Shown piece after piece: positions 37,001 to 45,595 of a DNA stretch of 64,000 nucleotides (position 1 is its first letter; the number at the start of each line of letters is the position of its first letter). A program made the position numbers and the translations under genes. The stretch spans positions 19,840,001-19,904,000 of the forward strand of contig JANTQA010000047.1 in NCBI GenBank assembly GCA_027625915.1. Direction: 5' to 3'. A model generated the notes under the pieces. That model ran no database searches and was not told the origin of the DNA. It saw nothing but the letters and a program-made list of their open reading frames with translations. The DNA comes from Anaeramoeba flamelloides. Taxonomy: Eukaryota; Metamonada; Anaeramoebidae.

Positions 37001-37719
37001 TCGATTGACTAACGCAGTTTCAATAGATAATTTTCGATATTGGTATCCAATCTTTTTGCAATTTAGGACTTCAAACGACTCTAAAATTGGATTAGAAACT
37101 ATTTGGTTAATGTTGGAATTCAAAAAAGGGATTAGATTTTATGTTTAGAATTTTTTTTTTTTTTTTTTTTTTTTGTTTTTTTGAGAGAAAACATGAAAAA
37201 AGGATCGAATTGATAAAAAAAAAATACAAATCCAAGAAAGCAAAATTTGGAATTTTTTGAATGTTGTCTCTTGAATGGTTAAATAGAAAAAGAAAAAAAG
37301 AGAAAAATAAAAAGAGAAAAATAAATAAAGAAAATTTTTACTTGAAAATGCAAGAAGTGTCAGTCCTTCAAAAAATAATTCAGGAGAAGATGAAACCACT
37401 CCCAAAAATAAAGTTGTCAAAGACAAAATATAAGATAAAATATGATAAAAACATAAAATACGTTTCTTAACCTATATTATTAAATGTTAAAAAAAAGATT
37501 TTTCAATTAAAAAAAAAATTATAAAAACATCACTTTGTTTTTTTTTTGTTTGTTTTGGAAACTTACAATAGGAAATAAGGTAGGTTTTTCTTTTTTGATA
37601 ATTTGATCAATTAACTTGAATTGTTGATTAAAGACTTGCTTTTTTGAAAGGCCCTGTGGAAACGGCACTCCCAATTTGTTTAATATTTGCCCTTGTGTTT
37701 TTAAATGTGGATTTTCCAT
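34055..37719 (-). CDS. SERCA-like P-type ATPase homologue without catalytic motifs (pseudo-ATPase), three exons
   Basis: Exons 37719-37567, 37471-37342 and 37098-34055 (introns 95 and 243 nt, GTAAGT..ATATAG and GTAAAA..AAATAG) join in phase to 1,108 aa. Domain order follows P2-type Ca-ATPases. The N-terminus (M-E-N-P-H...G-L-S-K-K-Q-V) leads to M1/M2 in exon 2. The actuator has V-P-G-D-I-V, and M-V-F-S-G lies ahead of M3/M4. Nucleotide-domain relics (K-I-G-S-A-I-D-A-A, F-I-K-G-Q) follow, then C-terminal membrane helices with Q-L-L-I-N-G-L. Every hallmark is changed: TGES is Y-G-I-K (about 175), PEGL is S-P-S-K-L (310), DKTGT is D-F-E-R-I (356), KGAPE is K-G-Q-A-L (556), TGD is T-T-E-T (about 710), and GDGxND is absent. 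Asp356 remains at the phosphorylated position but without its motif. Lys/Glu/Asn-rich inserts sit at about 610-675 and 750-785. The frame is open throughout, so it looks retained as a pseudoenzyme, not decayed. Confidence 0.88.
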
Positions 37720-38765
37720 TTAAAAGAAGTGAAAAAGGAAAAAATGATATTTCAATAATGTAAAAATCTACTTGTTTGTCATCAGCCTAGAAAGAATGGA
37801 TTATCGGAAATCCCTTTCTTTATTTAATTTTAACATACAAAAGATTGTTTTTCTATTGAATAATTTTGGTAAATAATAATATGATTTAATTTTAATTTCA
37901 TATATTCAAATAATTATTTAAAAATTTTTTATTCATTTTCCAGTTTTTCAAATTTTTTAACCATTGCCTTTAAATCAAGATTTTTTTATTTTTAAATTTT
38001 AAGTAACTTTGTATAAGACTTAGCCTTCAAAAAAACCATTTTAAGAATTATTTTAAAAGAAGGGGTTCTGAGATTAAATAATAGAAATTGAAAAAACTAT
38101 TGAGGAAAAAAAGTGAAACACAGTTTTTAATTGGGAACCTTAACTGAAAATTCAAAGTAAGATCAATTAAAAACAGAATAAATAAATAAATAAAGAGAAA
38201 ATGAAGTATTCATCACTATAACAGTTTTTTTAATACTATCTTTTGGTCTGGATTTTTCTTTGATTTATCAATTATTAAAAATTTGTTCAAAAAATTGACT
38301 ATTTTTGAGATCTCCAAAACCACACCAACAATTTTGATATGAAAGTAGATTTCAATGGTATTTGTTGGTTTGATTGAATTAAAGATAATGGATTAAAGTT
38401 AAAAGTTAATTGGTTTCTTCTTTTTATTGATTTTACTTTGAATTTTCAGCTTCAGTAATCATCCCAATTAAAAACCGTGTTTCACTTTTTTTCCAAAACT
38501 TAAAAATTTTTTTTATTTTTTAATGAATTTATTGGTTTATGAAAGTTCAAAAAATGTTTTTAGAGATGTTTGTGGACACAATATTAAAAAATCAATTCAA
38601 CAATGTAAAAAAAAAAAAAAAATAAATAAAGGAGGATTCTTCTCACGACGATATATGTAAAAGAAGGTTGATTTATTTTTATTTTTATACTAAAAATAAA
38701 TTAATAAAAAATAGTTTACTAAAATAGGTTTAAACTATTTAATCAAAATGAAATTATCATTAATT
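37720..38765. other. Intergenic region between ATPase-like and PROPPIN genes, with a TIR element
   Basis: No gene seen. Most of it is the family I element at about 38100-38499. Since both neighbouring genes run on the minus strand, the stretch includes the ATPase-like promoter (near 37720-37800) and the PROPPIN 3' flank. Confidence 0.5.
38100..38499. mobile_element. TIR element, family I, copy 2
   Basis: Left TTGAGGAAAAAAAGTGAAAC and right GTTTCACTTTTTTTCCAA are inverse. The next blocks, TTTTTAATTGGGAACCTTAA and CATCCCAATTAAAAACC, and then CTGAAAATTCAAAG / CTTTGAATTTTCAG, extend the arms to about 65 bp. The internal TTTTAATTGGGAAC word and its spacing match the element at 14852-15306, but the outermost 20 bases differ. 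Confidence 0.7.
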
Positions 38766-41700
38766 TTATTTAAGAAATAGAAATTTTTCTTTTTGTTTTA
38801 CAATTCCTTTTTTCTTATTTACTAAAAATTTAAAATACCAACCATTTTTGATTATGACAATCAACTCATTTTCGATGAATGCGATTATGTTTGGTAAGGT
38901 ATTTGTTAAATTTATTTTTAATACACTTCTATCTTTTTTGGTTCCATATTTACCATAATTGATCCCACCTTTTTCTTTTTTTTTTCGTGTAACTTCTTGT
39001 ACATCCGATGGTATATTAAAAAAATGTATTGATCCCCGATTGGAAGTAACTGCTAAAAGATTTTCTTCTTCATTGAATGCCATTGAATAGATATTTGCCT
39101 TCTTTTGACCTCTTCGGAATTGTAAAAGTAATATTTGTGTTTTACAATCAAATACACGGATTAAAGTCCCTTCAATCGAAGTTACCGCAACCATCGTTCC
39201 ATTTTTATTTAATTGGATTTGTCCAAGCTGTTGATCAAAAGCTCTAAAATGATTTTATTATTAAAACGAATTTTATTATTAAAATAAATATGATTATGTA
39301 TATGATTATGAATATAAATAAACCCCATTTCACTATTAGGAAATATCCCCTTCTAAAAATTGTAAATTGTTTTTTTTTTTATTAACCCCCCTAATAAAAA
39401 AAAATACTAATCTTTTAAAAGAGAAAGCATGTTTTATGTGATTATTATTAATAATATAATGTTTAATGTCTTTTAAACTGATAAAATATAGTTTGTGCCT
39501 AACTTTAAAACATTCTTTATTATTTATTTTAAATGTTTGGATTGTTACTGCACATCACGATCATGAAAAATTTTTTTCAAAAAAAAATTAAATATTTGCT
39601 ATTTTTACCCTTTTTACTAACTTCAATTAGAATAAAAACTATTGGTTAATAAAGGATCTTTGATCAAAAAATATTTTTAAAGATATTTTACAATTTAAGT
39701 TGGAAAATCCAATTTTCCAGGTTCTCTTAATATTTTTTTTAAATTTAATAATAAAAAATTTGAAAAATTTTTTCTTCAGAGTTAAGGGATCCATTTTATT
39801 ATATTTTAAATGTATTTTAAATCTAAGGAATATTTCTCAAATAGTAAACCTATCATTTTGACTATTAAAGAATTATTTGTTCTTTTTAATTGGAAAAAAT
39901 ATTTTTTCTTTGATTTTCCGTTTTTTTTTTTTTTAATTTTTGAAATGAAAAGAAAATTTATTAAATTTTCTTTTTATTTCAAAAAGTAAAAAAAACCTAG
40001 GCACTCTACGGCACTTGACGGACACTTTCGTTAGGTTTTTTTTAATTTTTGAAATGAACTAAAAATTTTTGAAATTTTCGGTTTATTTCAAAAAGTAAAA
40101 AAAACCGCCGTTAGCTTTTCCAAAATTTAAAAGAATTGAGTAAAATCAAAGATTTTTCTCTATTCTTTTTAATTCTGGAAAAGCTAGACACTCTACGGAC
40201 ACTCACAATATTTATCATCAGTATTTTTTTTATTTGTTTGAGTTTTTTTAAATTTGTAGAGTGTTTTCAAAACTATTAGTTATTATCTCTTCAAAAAAAT
40301 ATCCTAAAGTTGATTTTAAAGAAAATTCATTGTCCCATCCATTGAAAATTTTTTACCCCAAAATAGACCTTTTTTTCTAGACTAGAGACTTTTAAAAATC
40401 GTAGTACTATTAACAACAATAAATACAACAGCCTCAAGATTTTTAAGGACTGGAATGTAGATTATATTGTGAATAAATCAGATTAACAAGATGAAATGAT
40501 AAATGAAGTTGTAGTTTTGTCTAACTTTTTTTTTTCAATTTTATTTTTTCATACTAGTGATATGTAAAAATCAATTTCTAAAAAATTTTGAGTTTTTTTT
40601 AATAAATTTGCGATATATTTTTTTGTAAACTCAAACTTTTTATTTGTAAAAAAAAACAAGTAAATAATTCTTGATTGGTACTGATAAGAAAGAGATTAGA
40701 ACACTAAAAAGTTTAGGGTAGCACTAAGTAATTGTGTAAAGATTTTGGGAAATCATTAGGTTATTAAGCAAAGTTTGAAAATTTTCAAACACTTAATAAA
40801 ATTTATCAGTATTTGTTGAAAAATAAATAGAACAAAATTTTCATTCATCTTTTCAAAAAATTGTTGTAAAATAATGTAAAATTTCAAATTTTTAATTCTC
40901 AAAAGAAGCTTAAATTATTGAATTTCTCTTTGAGAGTTGTGTCTTTTGGTGATTTATTTTAATTCTTGGATAATTCTTTTTTTAGAAAGCTGAATGAAAA
41001 TTTTGTTCCTTTTTTGTGAAATTAACAGTATATTGATTTTCCTAATAAAACAGAAAACCTCTGGAAAAGTACTGTTAGGTTTACACGAATTTAAAAGAAT
41101 AGAGTAAAATATTTGATTTTACCTCTATTCTTTTGAATTTTGGAAAACAGCCGTTCGCTTTTTTTTAGTTTGAGAAATAAAAAAAAACCTAGGCACTCTA
41201 CGGCACTCTACGGACACTTTTGTTAGGTTTTTTTTAATTTGCAAAAGAAAAAGAAAATTTAACAATTTTCTTGTTATTTATGATGTTAAAAAAAAAACGG
41301 ATCACTTGAGATAACTCTATGGGACTGTAACACAAAAAAATTCCGAATATATCAATTATTTTTTATACTGGTATTTGAATTAATAAATGGGACAAATTTT
41401 CATTTCATTTTCAATTTTCTTTTTGAGTTAGAGATCACAGACTTCACTACTTGTTTGTAACTCTTTTTATTAAAGAAAAATATGGGATTGAAAGCGAAAA
41501 TTGTTTTCCATTATGAATTAAAATACCAGTAATAGGTCGTGCGATCGTGTTTATACAAAAAGTAAATTAAAACACATCAGAGTAGAGTTGAAATTCATTT
41601 AACTAATTTTATGAAATCTAAAGATTTATTTCAAATTGTGAAGCTTAAAGCCTTTTTTGATTCTTCAAAAAATTGGACTTAAGGTTAAGTATTGTGATCG

Positions 41701-42390
41701 AAATTCTCAACTGTTTGTTTATTTTTTCTTTTGAAAGACAAGAAAAAGAAAACAAAGAAAAAAAAAAAAAAAAAAAAGATTATTTTAACCACAAAAAAAA
41801 TAAAAAGAAGAAAAAAATATTGAAACAAAAGAATTCTTTGTGCTTTTTAAAAAAAAAACTTACTTAAATACGTTTGTATAAGAATTTGTGGTATAACTTT
41901 TGATAATAACTTCACCTTTTTTTGTTCCAGGCACTGCAATGACTTTCAGCTGTTCTTCATCATTTTCTGTTACCGAAATTAAACCCTGTGGGTTTTGGTA
42001 TGTGTTGATCCGATCCAACGATTCAAGATCTGTTAAACGATAAACAATAATGCGATCGGAACAACACACAACAATCTTGTCCATAAATATTTTCAATGCT
42101 GTGATGATTGTTTCAAATTCAAGTTCAGCAATTTCTTGTGACTGGTAGTCATCCCAAATGGTTAATTTCTTTTGTGTGGTTGATCGCACAAAGGCCATAA
42201 TATTACTGTTCCCTAAAAGCTCAAGTTGGGTGATCCCAAAATCTTCAAACTTTCTTTTACATTTTTTTTCAAATGGGGTTGTGTTGTAGATTCTAAAACC
42301 ATTTGAAAGTCCACAAGAAAAACTTGTTTTTTTTCGATTAAAACTTTGACAATTTAAACCTATACTAGCATTTTTTTGGGGGTTTGTCAT
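38766..42390 (-). CDS. PROPPIN / WIPI (Atg18-like) WD-repeat protein, two exons
   Basis: Seven-bladed beta-propeller of the family that binds PI3P and PI(3,5)P2 on autophagosomal and endolysosomal membranes. ATG is at 42388-42390. Exon 1 is 42390-41864 and exon 2 39243-38766, with a 2,620-nt intron (GTAAGT...TTTTAG). The phase-2 joint restores F-K-A-F-D, giving 334 aa, a normal length for WIPI3/WIPI4-type proteins. Diagnostic parts are F-x-C-G-L-S-N-G-F-R-I-Y-N in blade 1, L-T-I-W-D-D, the H/D-K-I-V-V-like stretch, N-P-Q-G-L-I, G-T-L-I-R-V-F-D, and the lipid-binding F-R-R-G at about 218-221. It lacks an obvious long C-terminal disordered tail. The large intron carries palindrome-chain repeats and a MITE; the coding frame is undisturbed. 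Among PROPPINs the wording is closest to the WDR45/WIPI4-WIPI3 branch, but that assignment is tentative. Confidence 0.9.
39918..40205. repeat. Palindrome-chain repeat, copy 1
   Basis: Three hairpins lie in series. Hairpin 1 (about 39921-39997) has arms of the AGGTTTTTTTTAATTTTTGA / AAAAAGTAAAAAAAACCT type. Hairpin 2 (about 40031-40106) has the same arms, ending AACCG. Hairpin 3 (40112-40186) has arms AGCTTTTCCA(A)AATTAAAAGAAT and their inverse. They are joined by GC-richer spacers: GGCACTCTACGGCACTTGAC...GGACACTTTCGTT, GCCGTT, and GACACTCTACGGACACTC. No coding capacity. It lies within the PROPPIN intron. Confidence 0.75.
41041..41300. repeat. Palindrome-chain repeat, copy 2
   Basis: The same building blocks as 39918-40205, in another order. 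A hairpin (about 41080-41150) carries the inner AATTTAAAAGAATAGAGTAAA arm and its inverse. The spacer CAGCCGTTCGC follows, then a half-hairpin ending AAAAAAACCTA, the spacer GGCACTCTACGGCACTCTAC...GGACACTTTTGTT, and a final AGGTTTTTTTTAATTTGCAA hairpin. It lies about 0.85 kb from copy 1 in the same intron. Confidence 0.7.
41368..41529. mobile_element. TIR element, family B (MITE), copy 2 (best preserved)
   Basis: CTGGTATTTGAATTAATAAA on the left is inverse to TTATGAATTAAAATACCAG on the right, with TIRs of about 35 bp including the GAAAATTTGT / GAAAATTGTTTTCC block. TA on both flanks fits a TA target duplication. 162 bp, non-coding, in the PROPPIN intron. Confidence 0.8.
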
Positions 42391-42464
42391 TTTGTTTCTC
42401 GAGAGTTATTTAAAAGGTAGAAAAAGAAAAAAAATGATCTCCATCAAATAAACTATTGTTTATT

Positions 42465-42579
42465 GATTTAAGGATCACAATCCATATAACTAGAAAAAAG
42501 ATTATCTTGTTTGGGGTATAGTGAATTTGTTGCTTTGGCTCTTAGCTGATCTATCTTGGAATTGGTATGGGTTTTAATG
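42465..42579 (+). mobile_element. Foldback element A, left-arm fragment (copy 3)
   Basis: TTAAGGATCACAATCC opens a stretch that follows the left arm of the foldback element at 57547-58123. It reads on through GTATAGTGAATTTGTTGCTT..., GATCTATCTTGGAATTGGTA and GGTTTTAAT, then stops exactly where the CTGGTATTTG end of a family B MITE begins. No right arm follows. Confidence 0.6.
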
Positions 42580-42760
42580 CTGGTATTTGAATTATCAAAT
42601 TGGAAAAAATTTCAATTTCATTTTCAATTTCATTTTCAATTTCCCTTTTCAAATAGAGTTTTTAAATACAATTTGCTTTTTTGGGAAGTCTATTTATTAG
42701 AAAAAAAAAATATGGACAATTTGTAATTGAAAATTTTTGTTGGAAAATGATATAAGATGT
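42580..42760. mobile_element. TIR element, family B (MITE), copy 3, right end degraded
   Basis: Begins CTGGTATTTGAATTATCAAA and continues through the family core TTTCATTTTCAATTT...CCCTTTTCAAATAGAG. The right TIR is only recognisable as GAAAATTTTTGTTGGAAAATG before similarity ends. It appears inserted in the foldback A fragment. Confidence 0.6.
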
Positions 42761-43620
42761 ATTTTATGATTGATATAGCTAAATGTTTTGATTTAATTAA
42801 ATTTAAAAGAATTATAATAAAAATAAAAAAATTTATTTTAAATTAAATTATTAACAAATTTTTAAACAGCTAATCCAAAGCTACCATGAAAATTTATCAA
42901 TATCAAATTTTGATGTTGATATAAATTTTTATAAATTTCAATATAAGAATAAGAAAGCTCATATTGTAAAAAAAAAATTCCTAAATGAACCAATATTCAA
43001 GAATTTTTTTTGATTTTCAAAAAATAAATTTTCAGAACCCAAAATGACTCTAAACATCTAAAATACCCTCAGAAACGACATAAAATATACTCGAAAAAAT
43101 GTATTTATTTTTCGTTCACATTAGAAGAATAGTTTTCATATTAACTCATTTCTGAAAACAATATTTAAAATATAAGCTTTCTTATTCTCTTTTTCTTACA
43201 TTTAAAAATTTATATCAACATCAAAATTTGATATTGATAAAATTTCATGGTAGTCCTGGAACAGCTGTAATTAGAAAAATAATAAAAAAATATATTTTAT
43301 ATAAAATTATCATAAGTTTTTATGAAAATATTATCAAGGTAAATACTATGTATATTTCAAGGAGATCCCTTATTACTGATCATATTTTCTCTTATTTCAC
43401 TTTTTCTTTTACTAAAAATAACACCATTAACAAATCATTGTCAAAATTTGCCGATGATTTAATTTTAATTAGTAAAAATAATATATATAAAATAAATAAA
43501 AAATTAATTTTATATATAAAATTATTATCCAATTTGGATTAAATAACTAATAAAGATAAAACAGAAATATCACAAGATTTGTTTATTTTTTCAAAAACTT
43601 GAGATATTTAATTATTTGAT
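42760..43620 (+). mobile_element. LINE reverse-transcriptase fragment, interrupted by a TIR element
   Basis: Before the insertion the plus strand reads I-D-I-A-K-C-F-D-L-I (about 42779-42808), the RT motif A with its catalytic Asp. After the insertion (43268 on) it reads through R-R-S-L-I-T-D-H to K-F-A-D-D-L-I-L-I-S-K (43447-43479), motif C with the F-A-D-D box, and then N-K-D-K-T-E. This is a non-LTR (LINE) polymerase remnant, with in-frame stops outside the motif C block (for example after L-S-N-L-D) and a shortened A-to-C spacing. It may belong to the same family as the 3' ends at 1-330 and 56180-57370. Confidence 0.75.
42867..43267. mobile_element. TIR element, family E' (401 bp), inserted in the LINE fragment
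   Basis: Left CAGCTAATCCAAAGCTACCA, then TGAAAATTTATCAATATCAA; right TTGATATTGATAAAATTTCA, then TGGTAGTCCTGGAACAGCTG. TIRs of about 65 bp are nearly perfect from TGAAAATTTATC inward. TA follows the right end (43268-43269). The terminal ~28 bp resemble the ends of the 58126-58644 element, while the interiors differ. Non-coding. Confidence 0.82.
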
Positions 43621-43738
43621 TTTAAATTTTTGAATATTCTAATTTGAAATACTTATCTTCAGCTTTTATAATTTTTTTTTTATTTTTTGATAATAAAAAA
43701 ATTTTTTAATAGTTTATTTGGGACTATAAGCTACATTA

Positions 43739-43933
43739 CAGTCAGTTACACATCTAAGACACAAAATTTCAACGAAATTTAAAGCATAAACAATCTCAAA
43801 TTAAAGGACCTTTTTTCGAATTTTTATTAACACCCATTATTTTACTAGAATTTGAATTTTGTACCTTAATTTGAGATTTTTATTGTGTATTAAATTTAGT
43901 TGAAAATTTATATATTAAAACGGGAACAAACTG
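43739..43933. mobile_element. Hairpin MITE, family C, copy 3 (most diverged)
   Basis: CAGTCAGTTACACATCTAAG on the left, with the degraded inverse ending AACGGGAACAAACTG on the right, and TA flanks (43737-43738, 43934-43935). Internal AATTTCAACGAAATTTAAAG and TTAATTTGAGATTTTTATTG match copies 1 and 2. Older than those, judging by substitutions in both arms. Confidence 0.75.
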
Positions 43934-43989
43934 TATTTCTATTTATTTTTTTGTTTTAGGTTTGGTGAAAAAAATTAAATAATAAACTA

Positions 43990-45450
43990 AATTCCAAAAA
44001 TGTGGAAACATTTTAAACAGTTAAAAGAATAGCAATACTACACTTTACATTCAATTTGGGAATAATTTTGATTTTACAAATAACTATTTCATTTTTTAAT
44101 CTTTTTTGTTTTGTTTTCATTCCTTTTTTCTAGTTGCATAATATATAACATTTGATCTGGGTATTTTTTTTTCGATGGATTACAGAAAAAATAGTGTTAA
44201 GTTTGTTAAAAGAGAAATGAGATAGATTTAGTAATTAGTGATATATAACCGTTTGATCAATCTATAACTGTTGGTGAAATTCCAACAAATATATCAATAC
44301 AATTTTTGTTCCACTAATTTCATCTTTTAGTACACATCGTTTTTTATTTTTTCATTTGATATCTTTTTACTTTTATTTGGATAAAAATGATTACTTATAA
44401 AAACATTAGTTTCGGGTAACTTAAATGTGTTTTTATCTTATGTTTGTTAAAATATAATAAATTGGGTTTTATTTTGCCTATTTTTCATTTTGTGTGTGTC
44501 CAAATTTTTGGAATGGGGTATACTAATTTGATTATTATTAATATTCCATTTAATTGTATCTTACCAATTTACAAATAAAACAACTTAAAAAGAGAATATT
44601 CTTTAAAATATAAACGTCCTGCTTTTTTTGGAAATACCTTAATCTAACTGATTTTACAACAATTTTTCTTTTTTTTATGAAGAAAATATTGTATTAAATC
44701 ATTTCTTTAAAATTAAAAAAAAATTGTTAATTTCATTAAAAGGTGTTTGTGAAATTTATCAAAATTAAATAAGAAAAATTATTTATTTCTTTCTAAAGAA
44801 TTAATAAACTATTTAGACAATATTTTTTTTGGTGTTTATTATAAGTTTCTAACATATTAAAAAAAAAGAATATTTGTAAAAAGAAAAATATTAAAAAAAA
44901 AAAATTATTTATTTTGCGAAAATAAATTAAAATAGTATTTTTCATATGAATAATATAAACTAAAATTCAAAATTTTCCACACCGTGAAAATTCTTCAAAC
45001 AATAACAATAATACAATTTCATTCAAATCGATAATAATTTTGATTTTTGAAGAATATGAAAATCATTTTTTCATCTTTTTGTTTTTTTTTCATTATTTCA
45101 TTTTTTGAATTAAGTAGCCAGTTTCCTTCGATCAAAATTTTTTTCAAAGATTGATATTAGGTTAAAAGTTGAGTTATTTCAAATAGAAGAACTCAAATAA
45201 AATTAGTTGATGGTATCTAACCATTTGATCTAACAATAATTCCGAATAGAAATTTTAACAAATTTACCAATTCATTTTTTTTGTTTTGCTCTATCCAAAA
45301 TTTTTAACACACTGATAATTTATTAATATTCATTATTTATTTTTTTTTGTTTTGTGAGTATTGTAATTTATAAAAAATTGCTAGCATTCCATTATAGTGA
45401 ATGAAGTTCTAATTGGGTATTTTTTCTAGAAGTTATTAAATAAGATTTTT
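43990..45450 (+). repeat. Dispersed repeat H, two diverged copies in tandem orientation
   Basis: About 43990-44480 and 44940-45450 share the same order of blocks: AATAATTTTGATTTT, a TCATTTTTTAATC/TCTT stretch, CTAGTTGCATAA / TTAAGTAGCCAG, GATCTGG..TTTTTTTC, ACCATTTGATC and AATTTACCAATTC-like words. The same blocks occur at 5000-5560 and, inverted, at 50905-51240. No coding frame and no clear termini. Confidence 0.5.
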
Positions 45451-45595
45451 TTTTTTTCAAAAATTGAATTTTGGTATGTTAAAAATTTGTAATTGTGGAT
45501 TATGTGAATAAAAAAAAATTTTTTTAATGATTTTATCATTGAAAAAATAAAATATTACAAATCATTGAAAAGTATTTTAGATGAATAAAAATGAA

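Noticed and set aside
34055-37123. Active Ca-ATPase
   Set aside because: The phosphorylation motif and all other catalytic signatures are replaced, so transport by the usual cycle is not supported.
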